Shown here: in pieces, positions 42,301-50,360 of the stretch
Position numbering within the stretch: position 1 is the stretch's first letter
How the letters are laid out: every line of letters begins with the position of its first letter
DNA from: SIG565 sp045601525
Lineage (GTDB): Bacteria; Bacillota; Clostridia; Oscillospirales; Acutalibacteraceae
Direction of reading: 5' to 3'
Assembly (NCBI GenBank): GCA_045601525.1
Contig: JAZRZR010000063.1
Location: 1 to 64,000, forward strand
Length of the DNA stretch: 64,000 nt
Position numbers and translations under genes: made by a program
The notes under the pieces: model-generated
Told to the model about the DNA's origin: nothing
Seen by the model: the letters and a program-made list of their open reading frames with translations, nothing else
Databases searched by the model: none

Positions 42301-42329
42301 TTGCCAAAAGAAGAAGAGAGTGTTATAAT
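42301..42329 (+). promoter_or_regulatory. Promoter of the capsule-regulation operon
   Basis: TTGCCA (42301-42306), 17-bp spacer, TATAAT (42324-42329), 53 bases before the Wzz-like start. Confidence 0.75.
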
Positions 42330-42382
42330 TATACTGTTATATTATGTATAGTGGGAACACTATCGAAAAAAGAGGTAAAAAA

Positions 42383-43138
42383 ATGAACGAATTAAATTTA
42401 GCTTACCTACTTAAACTGCTCGTGCATAGGCTATATATTATAGTCATCTCGGCAGTAGTAGTAGCCGCAGCAGCGTTTGGTTACTGTAAATGGATTGCCA
42501 CTCCGTCTTATTCGGCGAAGGCGCAAATTATTGTAAGTAATGGTTCGCTTTTGGCAGAGGAAAACGAAGCCTTTCCCGATACGGAACTTTATATTTTCCC
42601 CGAAATTACAACACAGGATATCCAGGCTTCTATCTATCTTGCCGATAAGTTTGTAAGCGTTTTGGAGGCACAGGAAGTATATAGCGAACTTGAAACCGTT
42701 TTCGCAGGTAAATATACAGCTGCCCAGCTTATGAATAGTATTTCGGTTTCTCTTAATAAACAAGAGGATATTTTTATAAACATTAGTGCCAAGAGTTCCT
42801 CTAAAGAGGAGGCGATTAAAATTGCCAACACCTTTATCTCGGTTGCTCCCGAATACCTTGAGGGATATTTCCCCGGTGCACAGGTAAGGCCAACCGCAAC
42901 AGCCACCTCGGCAAAGATAGTTTTCCCGAGAACTGCAAGAACAACCGTAATTGCTTTGGTATTAGGCGCAATTTTAGCCTATGTAGTTGTGCTTCTCATT
43001 GATATGAATGATAAGACCATTAAGGGTGATGTCGATTTCACCGAGAATTACAATATTCCGCTTTTGGGTGTTGTTCCTGATTTTGAAAATAATGAAAGTA
43101 TGTTAGGAGGTTATAGCGATGAAGTTCAAAACTCCTAA
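42383..43138 (+). CDS. Polysaccharide chain-length regulator (Wzz/CapA-type kinase activator)
   Basis: A 251-residue membrane protein with two flanking membrane helices (~17-37 and ~180-200) and an extracytoplasmic coiled/beta domain, the Wzz/CapA layout. The C-terminal cytoplasmic tail (IPLLGVVPDFE) is typical of the activator that stimulates the adjacent tyrosine kinase. The start is ATG 42383 after AGAGGT; an ATG 13 codons upstream has no ribosome site. It overlaps the kinase gene by 20 bp. It would set polysaccharide length or export. Confidence 0.9.
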   Translation: MNELNLAYLLKLLVHRLYIIVISAVVVAAAAFGYCKWIATPSYSAKAQIIVSNGSLLAEENEAFPDTELYIFPEITTQDIQASIYLADKFVSVLEAQEVYSELETVFAGKYTAAQLMNSISVSLNKQEDIFINISAKSSSKEEAIKIANTFISVAPEYLEGYFPGAQVRPTATATSAKIVFPRTARTTVIALVLGAILAYVVVLLIDMNDKTIKGDVDFTENYNIPLLGVVPDFENNESMLGGYSDEVQNS

Positions 43139-43862
43139 AAAGACCAATAAATATCAATCATCTTCAAAAACTCCTTTTGCAGTTGTAGAGGCATATAACA
43201 CTATTCGTACCAATATGCTTTTCTTGCTTTCTCAAACAAAGGGTAAGATGTTTGCCGTAACAAGCGCCATGGCAAATGAAGGTAAATCAACAACCGTTTT
43301 GAATTTGGCCATTTCATTTTCGCAACTCGGCGGCAAGATTTTATTGATTGATGCCGACCTTCGTAAACCTTCAATTCACAAAAAGGTCCACATTTCAAAT
43401 GCTAAAGGTCTTTCAAATGTGCTTGTAGGTTTTTGCTCTTTTGATGAGGCTGTTACCACAATAAATGAAAACCTCGATATTCTTACAGCGGGTACTCGTC
43501 CTCCGAATCCCTCGGAAATTCTTGCAAGTCAAAACTTTGAAGATTTGCTCGAGTATGCAAAAGAGAAATACGATTATGTAATTATTGATACACCGCCTGT
43601 TAACCTTTTGTCAGATGCTTTGTTGATTGCACCTCGTACAGATGGCGTTGTTATGGTTGTTAAGGACCATGAAACATATCACCTCGAGTTTAGAAATGCA
43701 CTTTCGAGCATTGAATTTGCAAACATTCACCTCTTCGGCGTTGTTCTTAACAGTATGAACGAGGCTGACCAAAAGCGTAAATACGGTAAATATCGTTATC
43801 GTTATCGCTATCGCTATAATTATTATGTATATGGCAATTCCCCTAGCAACTATGTAAAATAA
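43119..43862 (+). CDS. Capsular tyrosine kinase (BY-kinase, CapB/YwqD-like)
   Basis: A 247-residue cytoplasmic P-loop tyrosine autokinase. Walker A is SAMANEGKSTTV, Walker A' is ILLIDADLRKP, Walker B is YVIIDTPP. The C-terminal tail is a Tyr cluster (alternating Y-R pairs then YNYYVYG), the autophosphorylation site that governs capsule synthesis. It works with the Wzz-like protein upstream, as in Firmicutes where the two halves are separate. It overlaps the preceding gene by 20 bp and has its own AGGAGG. Confidence 0.95.
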   Translation: MKFKTPKKTNKYQSSSKTPFAVVEAYNTIRTNMLFLLSQTKGKMFAVTSAMANEGKSTTVLNLAISFSQLGGKILLIDADLRKPSIHKKVHISNAKGLSNVLVGFCSFDEAVTTINENLDILTAGTRPPNPSEILASQNFEDLLEYAKEKYDYVIIDTPPVNLLSDALLIAPRTDGVVMVVKDHETYHLEFRNALSSIEFANIHLFGVVLNSMNEADQKRKYGKYRYRYRYRYNYYVYGNSPSNYVK

Positions 43863-43875
43863 GTAGGAGATTTGT

Positions 43876-45747
43876 ATGGCAGACAAAAAAAGGTCGTCAA
43901 AAAACAAGACATACGGCTTGATATTTTTAGATGTTGGTATGCTTTTGCTTTCGGCACTTCTTGCGTATGTTTTTTTACAATATGTAAATGTTCCCGTATT
44001 ACCTTGGCCTAAATTTAATCTATATGCTGCGATGTATGTAGGTCTGGGCATTGTGGGTATGATGTTGCTTTCCCCGTACCGCACCTTTTACGTTGTTAAT
44101 TATTTGTCAGACCTCGCTAGAAGCGTAGGCGGCTACTTTATCGGTATGGCAGCAATGTATGTTTCGGGATATTTTATTTTCCCGCCACAAATAAAAGGTT
44201 TCAGCTTTTTGCTTTTGGTTTCGGTGGTTTTCTTTGTGTGCTTGCTTTTGTTCGAACGCGTTATATATTATCTCATAATAAACAGGATAGGATATTTTAT
44301 TAATTATAAAGATTATCCCACGGCACTTATTGTGGGTGCAGGTGAAGCGGGCAGAACAGTCCTTAACGAAATAAGACGCTCTAAGAAACATCCATACCGT
44401 ATCGTTGGCTTTGTTGATGATGCGCCTGAAAAAATTTCCCGATATATAGACAATATCTATGTGTATGGCCCTATAATGATGTTGCCTGAGCTCTGCGCTA
44501 AGCATAAGGTTGATGAAATTATTTTTGCTATACCTGCTTGTGACGAGAAACGTAAACAGCAGCTTATTGAAATTTGCAAATCAACAGGTTGTAAATTGCG
44601 TATAATTCCCTCGTTGTTTGAGCTCGATAACAAGCAAACCTTCCTTTCACAATCTAAGGCGATCGACTATGAGGAGCTTCTTGGTAGAGATGCAGTTAGG
44701 CTTACTGACCCCAAACTTGCCAACTTTATCAACGGCCGCGTTGTTTTTGTTACAGGTGTAGGCTCAATCGGTAGTCAACTTTGTCGCCAAATAGTTAAGT
44801 TCGGTCCCCAAAAACTTGTTATGATTGATATTTATGAGAATAACGCTTATGATATCCAACAAGAACTTATACGAGAGGGCTATTCCGATATGATATGTGC
44901 CGAGATTGCATCGGTGAGAGATTATCGGAAAATGAAGGAACTTTTCAAAAAATACAATCCTGATTTGGTTTTCCACGCAGCTGCGCATAAGCACGTACCT
45001 TTGATGGAAACAAATCCCGAGGAAGCGGTAAAGAATAACATATTTGGCACATATAATGTAGCAAAACTCGCTGCTGAGTTCCAGGTTGATAAGATGGTGC
45101 TTATTTCAACCGATAAAGCAGTAAACCCAACAAATGTTATGGGTGCTACTAAGCGTTGTTGCGAAATGGTTATGCAGCATATGTCCCAAATTTGTGAAAC
45201 CACACAGTTTGTAGCGGTTCGCTTTGGTAATGTTTTGGGCTCTAATGGCTCGGTTATCCCGCTGTTTGTAAAACAAATCGAATCGGGCGGTCCCGTTACG
45301 GTTACACACCCTGATATAATTAGATATTTTATGACGATTCCCGAGGCTGTCTCCTTAATTCTTGAGGCAGGCGTTATGGCATCGGGCGGCGAGATATTTG
45401 TTCTTGATATGGGTGAGCCGGTTAAAATCACTACCTTGGCCGAAAACCTTATCCGTCTTTACGGGTATGAACCGTATGAGGATATCCAAATTAAATTTAC
45501 AGGTCTTCGCCCTGGCGAAAAGCTTTTCGAAGAGCTTTTGATGGACGAGGAAGGCCTTAAATCTACTGCTAACCAAAAGATATTTATCGGTCAGCAGATT
45601 TTAATAAATGGTGATGAATTTGAGGAGCAACTCAAAAAACTTGAGGTTTTAGCGGCTAAAAATAGTAAGGAGGCAGTTGTTGATTTGTTGCACGAAATAG
45701 TGCCGACATTTCAAACAAAACAGGCCATAAGAAATGCTAATAAGTAA
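43876..45747 (+). CDS. CapD/FlaA1-like UDP-sugar 4,6-dehydratase/epimerase, membrane-bound
   Basis: A 623-residue protein. Residues ~15-135 contain four membrane segments; ~150-270 form a CoA-binding-like Rossmann domain (IVGAGEAGRTVLNEIRR); ~285-580 are the SDR catalytic domain with VTGVGSIGSQLCRQIV (NAD site, Val in place of the usual Ala), STDKAVNPTNVMGATKR (the family substitutes Met for Tyr in the YxxxK-like site) and GLRPGEKLFEELL. It probably makes 4-keto-6-deoxy UDP-HexNAc for capsule or glycan. It follows the kinase by 13 bp. A perfect terminator hairpin begins 7 bp after its stop. Confidence 0.93.
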   Translation: MADKKRSSKNKTYGLIFLDVGMLLLSALLAYVFLQYVNVPVLPWPKFNLYAAMYVGLGIVGMMLLSPYRTFYVVNYLSDLARSVGGYFIGMAAMYVSGYFIFPPQIKGFSFLLLVSVVFFVCLLLFERVIYYLIINRIGYFINYKDYPTALIVGAGEAGRTVLNEIRRSKKHPYRIVGFVDDAPEKISRYIDNIYVYGPIMMLPELCAKHKVDEIIFAIPACDEKRKQQLIEICKSTGCKLRIIPSLFELDNKQTFLSQSKAIDYEELLGRDAVRLTDPKLANFINGRVVFVTGVGSIGSQLCRQIVKFGPQKLVMIDIYENNAYDIQQELIREGYSDMICAEIASVRDYRKMKELFKKYNPDLVFHAAAHKHVPLMETNPEEAVKNNIFGTYNVAKLAAEFQVDKMVLISTDKAVNPTNVMGATKRCCEMVMQHMSQICETTQFVAVRFGNVLGSNGSVIPLFVKQIESGGPVTVTHPDIIRYFMTIPEAVSLILEAGVMASGGEIFVLDMGEPVKITTLAENLIRLYGYEPYEDIQIKFTGLRPGEKLFEELLMDEEGLKSTANQKIFIGQQILINGDEFEEQLKKLEVLAAKNSKEAVVDLLHEIVPTFQTKQAIRNANK

Positions 45748-46573
45748 GACACTCAAAGTGAACCGTAAAGGTTCACTTTGTTTTATCACATTTGATTGTT
45801 TGGAAGATTCCGCACTCCGCCACGCCTTTACAACAAGGCTTGGCGGGGTGAGTGTAGGCGACAATGCCACTATGAACTTGAGTTTCAAAACCGGCGATAA
45901 CCCAGACAATGTAAAGCAAAACTACAAAATAATATGCGATGCTATCGGTATAAAACCCGAACATCTTGTTCTAAGCCAACAAACCCATACGGCGAACGTG
46001 AGGGTTGTCACCAAGGATGATATCGGTAAAGGCATTTTTAAGCCGATAGATTTTAATGATGTTGATGCCTTGGTAACGGCCGAAAAAGGTGTTGCTTTAG
46101 TAACGCATAGCGCCGATTGTTGCCTTATAGCCTTTTATGATAAGCGTAGAAAGGTTATAGCGGCGGCACACTCGGGTTGGCGCGGCACAGTGCAACTTAT
46201 ATCCAAAGCGACGGTAGAGGTTATGCGAGAAAAGTTTGGTTGTAACCCTGAAGATATCTATGCCGCAATAGCGCCGTCGGTGCTTTCATGTTGCTACGAG
46301 GTAGATGGGCCCGTCTATGAGGCCTTTAGCGGTATAAAGGAATTAGATTTAACAACCACCTTTAAGGATAAGGGCAACGGCAAATATATGCTCGATTTAG
46401 TTGAAGCAAATCGCCAAATTTTGCTTCACCTTGGTATACCTGCAGAGAATATAGATGCTACTGACCTTTGCACAAACTGTAACAGTGAGTATTTTCATTC
46501 TCATAGAGCAACAGGTGGTCGCAGGGGCGTAAATGCTCTTATAATGGAACTAAAGGAAGACGGAGGGAATTAA
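45734..46573 (+). CDS. pgeF: Peptidoglycan editing factor PgeF (YfiH-type, laccase-domain)
   Basis: A 279-residue Cu/Zn oxidoreductase-fold protein removing L-Ser mis-inserted in peptidoglycan precursors. Metal ligands are in TTRLGGVS, QQTHTANV, THSADCCLIAFYD and AAAHSGWRGTV (two His and a Cys), and DLCTNC. The ATG at 45734 overlaps the CapD stop by 14 bp. The first ~18 residues lie in a terminator hairpin, but they fit the family's strand before HAFTTRLGG, so the start is probably right. Confidence 0.92.
   Translation: MLISKTLKVNRKGSLCFITFDCLEDSALRHAFTTRLGGVSVGDNATMNLSFKTGDNPDNVKQNYKIICDAIGIKPEHLVLSQQTHTANVRVVTKDDIGKGIFKPIDFNDVDALVTAEKGVALVTHSADCCLIAFYDKRRKVIAAAHSGWRGTVQLISKATVEVMREKFGCNPEDIYAAIAPSVLSCCYEVDGPVYEAFSGIKELDLTTTFKDKGNGKYMLDLVEANRQILLHLGIPAENIDATDLCTNCNSEYFHSHRATGGRRGVNALIMELKEDGGN
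45754..45784 (+). terminator. Terminator-like hairpin inside the pgeF 5' coding region
   Basis: CAAAGTGAACC (45754-45764) pairs perfectly with GGTTCACTTTG (45770-45780), loop GTAAA, followed by TTTTATC. It starts 7 bp after the CapD stop and encodes LKVNRKGSLCF of PgeF. It would end most capsule transcripts, so pgeF may rely on read-through or an unseen promoter. Confidence 0.7.
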
Positions 46574-46575
46574 GC

Positions 46576-47331
46576 GTGAAAAAGAAACTGATAATTATAA
46601 TAAGCGCAATAGCGGTCGCTTTGGCGATTTTGCTTATAGTATTTATAATTCCTCAAACACGAATTTCTCTTGCTCCCAAAATAAAAGTTGGCATATGGGA
46701 GGACGGAGTCTTCAGTCGAAAAGAGGGCGAAAATTGGGTGGGCTACGATGTGCAGGCAGCCACCAAAATCTTAACCGAACTTGGCTATAAGGTTGAGTTT
46801 GTTGAAACATCTTATAGCGAGGCCGACCAATTGTTAAAGAATAAAAAGATTGATTGTTATATAACATCACAAAAAGGAAATTCCCAAAACTCATACACAA
46901 AAAGTTATTGCAGCGTCTCACAAGGAATTGTGTATAAAGGTAATTTGCCGATATATTCACCCGAAGAGTTATCCGAATACACAATAGGAATAAGAGGCGG
47001 AATGGTCAATAAGAATTATCTGTTAGAGTATGTAGCGGAAGAAAAAATAACTTCATATAAAACCGATAGCGACCTTTTAGCAATGCTTCAGACTGATGTT
47101 ATAAATATATGTATATTAGATTATTATTATATAGAAGAGATAATGCATACAAATCTTTTTGCGGGATACACCTCGGGGATATTGATAGATAGTAGAGAAA
47201 AACTCTTCGCAACAAGGGCAAACGACAACACGCTTGTGAATGAAATAAACGAGAGCATAGATGAGCGATACAAAGAAGACTACTTTAACTCAATAAAGTA
47301 TTTTTATAAACTTGATGGTTTTGTTGTATAA
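46576..47331 (+). CDS. Membrane-anchored amino-acid-type solute-binding protein
   Basis: A 251-residue SBP_bac_3-family protein. One N-terminal hydrophobic segment (residues ~4-28) has no lipobox Cys, so it is anchored or secreted; the binding domain follows (KIKVGIWEDGVFSRKEGENWVGYDVQAATKILTELGYKVEFVE, then KIDCYITSQKGN). The start is GTG (46576) with GGAGGG. It is in the pgeF operon by spacing (2 bp). No transporter partner is adjacent; it may serve the ABC importer 0.3 kb downstream, or act as a sensor-like orphan. Ligand unknown. Confidence 0.88.
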   Translation: MKKKLIIIISAIAVALAILLIVFIIPQTRISLAPKIKVGIWEDGVFSRKEGENWVGYDVQAATKILTELGYKVEFVETSYSEADQLLKNKKIDCYITSQKGNSQNSYTKSYCSVSQGIVYKGNLPIYSPEELSEYTIGIRGGMVNKNYLLEYVAEEKITSYKTDSDLLAMLQTDVINICILDYYYIEEIMHTNLFAGYTSGILIDSREKLFATRANDNTLVNEINESIDERYKEDYFNSIKYFYKLDGFVV

Positions 47332-47351
47332 AGGCAAAAAAATATATAAAG

Positions 47352-47385
47352 CAGGACAAAAGCGAGGGCTTTTGTCCTGTTTTTG
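47352..47385 (+). terminator. Intrinsic terminator after the orphan binding-protein gene
   Basis: CAGGACAAAAGC pairs with GCTTTTGTCCTG, loop GAGG, then TTTTTG. It opens the 334-bp gene-free stretch 47332-47665, which otherwise holds the operators and promoter described next. Confidence 0.92.
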
Positions 47386-47481
47386 TTTATTTACACAATA
47401 TAATAAAAACAGAAAAAAACGGCAATAAAAAATGCATAAAAGCGCAAAAACCGCATAAACAAAGGGTTTCAGGCTGTTTTA

Positions 47482-47513
47482 CTTTATCACTTTACCAAAC
47501 TAAAGCGATAAAG
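47482..47513. promoter_or_regulatory. 32-bp palindromic operator (distal)
   Basis: Left half CTTTATC-A-CTTTA and right half TAAAG-C-GATAAAG are reverse complements around a 6-bp centre (CCAAAC); apart from the centre only one position differs. It contains the 16-bp core (47490-47505) that recurs in opposite orientation at 47575-47590, 85 bp downstream. Function as a repressor site is inferred. Confidence 0.75.
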
Positions 47514-47567
47514 AATAGGGTGTTTTTGTGCAAATTGTACAAACTTAAAAAATTTTCAAAAAAAGAC

Positions 47568-47596
47568 TTTACAACTTTAGTTTGGTAAAGTATAAT
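47568..47596 (+). promoter_or_regulatory. Promoter of the amino-acid ABC operon with operator in the spacer
   Basis: TTTACA (47568-47573), 17-bp spacer, TATAAT (47591-47596). The spacer is filled by the inverted copy of the core operator (47575-47590, CTTTA-N6-TAAAG), so a bound repressor would exclude RNA polymerase. Confidence 0.8.
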
Positions 47597-47665
47597 AAGA
47601 ACATCAACAAACGAGGCACACGCCTCACACCAATAAACTACATATTAAAAAAGGAGTAATTAAAA

Positions 47666-48448
47666 ATGAAAAAGTTATTGGCAATTATTTTAGCAGCACT
47701 TATGGTTATGACGTTGTTCGTAGGTTGCGGACAACAAAAGACAGTAGTTGTAGGATATACAATTTATGAGCCTATGAACTATAAAGATGAAAGCGGTAAG
47801 CTTGTTGGTTTCGATACCGAACTCGCTGAAGCAGTTTTCGGAAACCTTGGCTACAAGGTTGTTTTCCAAGAGATTGAATGGGAAAACAAATACACTGATT
47901 TGAACTCAGGCACAATCGATTGCGTATGGAACGGTTTCACTTGCAACACCTCTGATGATGACGGTATTGCTCGTGCCGATAAGGTTGACTTCTCATATAA
48001 CTATATGGAGAACCTCCAGGTAGTTGTTGTTAAGAATGATTCAACAATCAGTGCAGCAGCAGACCTTAACGGTAAGAACGGTGCAGCTGAAAGCGGTTCA
48101 GCAGGTGAAAGCTATGCTAAGGGCTTTGAGGGTGCAACAATCAAAGGCTTTACAAAACAAACCGATTGTCTCTTCGAGGTTAAGTCCGGTACAGTTGATT
48201 TCGCAGTATTAGACTCACAACTTGCTAAGAGCTACTGCGGCAAGGGCGACTATGCTGACCTTAAGATTGTAGATACACTTTCAAGCGATGTTGAGTACTA
48301 TGCTATCGGCTTCAAGAAGGGTAGCGAACTTACTGCAAACGTAAACGCTCAGCTCGAAGCACTCGCTGCTGACGGCACAATCACAAAGCTTGCTGAAAAG
48401 TATGGTGTAGTTAACACAGCAATCATTGATTTTTCTAACCAGAAATAA
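47666..48448 (+). CDS. Amino-acid ABC transporter substrate-binding lipoprotein
   Basis: A 260-residue family-3 solute-binding protein. Signal peptide with a lipobox-like LFVGC (Cys near residue 21), then VVVGYTIYEPMNYKDESGKLVGFDTELAEAVF and the DCVWNGFTCN hinge region. It captures an amino acid (polar or aromatic) for the permease and ATPase genes that follow in the same operon. Ribosome site AAGGAG. The binding-site W-N-G-F motif resembles polar-amino-acid binders, but the ligand is unproven. Confidence 0.95.
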   Translation: MKKLLAIILAALMVMTLFVGCGQQKTVVVGYTIYEPMNYKDESGKLVGFDTELAEAVFGNLGYKVVFQEIEWENKYTDLNSGTIDCVWNGFTCNTSDDDGIARADKVDFSYNYMENLQVVVVKNDSTISAAADLNGKNGAAESGSAGESYAKGFEGATIKGFTKQTDCLFEVKSGTVDFAVLDSQLAKSYCGKGDYADLKIVDTLSSDVEYYAIGFKKGSELTANVNAQLEALAADGTITKLAEKYGVVNTAIIDFSNQK

Positions 48449-48465
48449 TTTAACGGAGAAACAAA

Positions 48466-49161
48466 ATGTCTTTTTTAGAAGTCACAGCATTCCTGTTTGA
48501 CGGCTTCAAAATTTCATTGCTAATCTTTGCGGTGACGCTGCTTTGCGGCGCACCGCTTGGTTTGCCTATAGCCTTTTGCTCAATGAGCCGTTTCAAACCG
48601 ATAAAAGCAATTTCAAAGGTTATTGTTTGGATAGTACGCGGTATTCCTTTGTTGCTGCAAATATTCATTATATATTATGTGCCCGGTCTTTTATTCAATT
48701 TCCCGATGTTTAGCCGTATTGACCGTTTTATGTTTGCGTCCTACGGTATCGAGGATGCTGGTAGAATCACCGCGGTTCTTATTGCGTTTACGATAAATTA
48801 CGCTTGTTATTTCAGCGAAATTTACAGAGGCGGTATTGAAAGTATTTCCAAAGGACAGTATGAGGCGGGATATGTGCTTGGTCTTACAAAGTCGCAAATT
48901 TTCCGAAAGATAGTTCTTAAGCAGGTTGTAAAGAGAATATTGCCGCCTATGAGTAACGAAATAATAACACTTATTAAGGATACGGCACTTGCGAACTGTA
49001 TAGTGGTTTGCGAGATTATCAAGCAGGCTAAGGAACTTGCGGCAACACAGGCGCTCGTATGGCCCTTGTTCTACACAGGTGTTTTCTATTTGATTTTTGT
49101 AGGTGTTCTCACAATTGTTTTAGGCAAGGCCGAGAAAAGACTTAATTATTTTAGAGGTTAA
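48466..49161 (+). CDS. Amino-acid ABC transporter permease
   Basis: A 231-residue membrane permease of the His/Glu/Gln family with about five membrane segments. It carries RGIPLLLQIFIIYYV (family signature), EIYRGGIESISKGQYEAGYVLGLTKSQIFRKIVLKQ (the EAA coupling loop) and NEIITLIKDTALANCI. It lies 17 bp after the binding protein with GGAG, and 2 bp before the ATPase gene. Confidence 0.96.
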   Translation: MSFLEVTAFLFDGFKISLLIFAVTLLCGAPLGLPIAFCSMSRFKPIKAISKVIVWIVRGIPLLLQIFIIYYVPGLLFNFPMFSRIDRFMFASYGIEDAGRITAVLIAFTINYACYFSEIYRGGIESISKGQYEAGYVLGLTKSQIFRKIVLKQVVKRILPPMSNEIITLIKDTALANCIVVCEIIKQAKELAATQALVWPLFYTGVFYLIFVGVLTIVLGKAEKRLNYFRG

Positions 49162-49163
49162 TT

Positions 49164-49919
49164 ATGGCGATACTTGAAGTTAACAATATAAAAAAGAGCT
49201 TCGGCAAAAATGAGGTTTTGCGCGGCATAACCTTTTCGCTCGAAAAGGGTGAAGCACTTGCTATTATCGGTTCGTCGGGAAGCGGTAAAACAACCCTGCT
49301 TCGTTGCCTTAATTTCCTTGAAACCTTTGATAGCGGTGAAATCGTTTTAGACGGAAAGGTAATATCAAAGGGCAAGGAATCAAACCTTACCGAAGAAGAA
49401 ATAAGAAACAACCGATTACATTTCGGTCTTGTTTTTCAAAATTTCAATCTTTTCCCTCAATATACCGTGCTTGAAAATATAACCCTTGCACCGAAACTTC
49501 TTAAAAAGGGTAGCGATGAGCAAATAGAGGAAAAAGCAAAGAAACTTATAAATCAGGTAGGTCTTGATGAAAAGGTAAACGAATATCCCTGCTTTTTATC
49601 GGGCGGTCAACAGCAGCGTGTTGCGATAGCAAGAGCGTTGGCGCTAAACCCCGATATTCTTTGCTTCGATGAGCCGACAAGTGCGCTTGACCCCGAACTT
49701 ACGGGTGAGGTTTTAAGAGTAATTAAGGGCCTTAAGGATAAGGACCGTACTATGATAGTTGTTACACACGAAATGGAATTTGCCAAAAATGTTGCCGATA
49801 AGGTTATATTTATGGCCGACGGTGTAATAGAAGAAATGGGAACACCCGTAGAGGTGTTTGAAAATCCGCAAAGCCCCAAAACCAAAGCATTTTTAGAAAA
49901 TTCACTTGAGAGGTTTTAG
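49164..49919 (+). CDS. Amino-acid ABC transporter ATP-binding protein
   Basis: A 251-residue ABC ATPase: Walker A GSSGSGKTTLL, Q-loop LVFQNFNLFP, signature LSGGQQQRVAIARAL, Walker B ILCFDEPTSALDP, H-loop VTHEM. It is of the polar-amino-acid type (GlnQ-like). It energises the permease encoded just upstream. Confidence 0.97.
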   Translation: MAILEVNNIKKSFGKNEVLRGITFSLEKGEALAIIGSSGSGKTTLLRCLNFLETFDSGEIVLDGKVISKGKESNLTEEEIRNNRLHFGLVFQNFNLFPQYTVLENITLAPKLLKKGSDEQIEEKAKKLINQVGLDEKVNEYPCFLSGGQQQRVAIARALALNPDILCFDEPTSALDPELTGEVLRVIKGLKDKDRTMIVVTHEMEFAKNVADKVIFMADGVIEEMGTPVEVFENPQSPKTKAFLENSLERF

Positions 49920-49921
49920 AA

Positions 49922-50320
49922 ATGGCTAAAAAGAGCAATAGAGAGAAAATTAGAGATTTGTTCAAACTTATTACCGACCTTGAGGATGTAAGGGACTGTG
50001 AAAAGTTGTTCGAGGACCTTTGCACCAAAAAAGAGGTGCAAAATATGGCCGATAGAGTATATGCGGCCAAGCTTTTGCTTGCGGGCAAAAAGTACACCGA
50101 GGTAATTGAGGAAACAAAAATTTCATCGGCAACACTCAGCCGTATATCCCAGTGCGTGCAGTACGGAAGCGGATATTCAAATCTATTGCGAGAAGCCGTT
50201 GAGAGCGAGGGCTACAAAGTAGCAGTACCTCTTGCGGAGGATGATTACGAGGATGAAGAACTCGAAGAAACAACACCCCCCGCACCAATTCGTAAGCCAA
50301 ACTTTATTGAGTGGGATTAA
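49922..50320 (+). CDS. TrpR-like YerC/YecD family regulator
   Basis: A 132-residue protein with the TrpR-superfamily helix-turn-helix (residues ~15-100: LEDVRDCEKLFEDLCTKKEVQNMADRVYAAKLLLAGKKYTEVIEETKISSATLSRISQCVQYG). The tail (105-132) is acidic then Pro-rich and of unknown use. YerC/YecD proteins are annotated as Trp-repressor-like but their ligands are little known. Being the last gene of an amino-acid importer operon whose promoter carries two large palindromes, it is the obvious candidate repressor, sensing the transported amino acid. That link is inference. Confidence 0.92.
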   Translation: MAKKSNREKIRDLFKLITDLEDVRDCEKLFEDLCTKKEVQNMADRVYAAKLLLAGKKYTEVIEETKISSATLSRISQCVQYGSGYSNLLREAVESEGYKVAVPLAEDDYEDEELEETTPPAPIRKPNFIEWD

Positions 50321-50328
50321 AAATAAAC

Positions 50329-50360
50329 GCCCTACCGAAAACTCGGTAGGGCGACTTTTT
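50329..50360. terminator. Bidirectional intrinsic terminator
   Basis: GCCCTACCGA (50329-50338) pairs with TCGGTAGGGC (50343-50352), loop AAAC, then GACTTTTTTA. It lies between convergent YerC-like and AraC-type genes. Confidence 0.92.

Noticed and set aside
43760..43860. Microsatellite-like CGTTATCG repeat at the end of the kinase gene
   Set aside because: It encodes the Tyr/Arg tail that is expected for capsular tyrosine kinases, so it is functional coding sequence; phase variation is possible but not supported.
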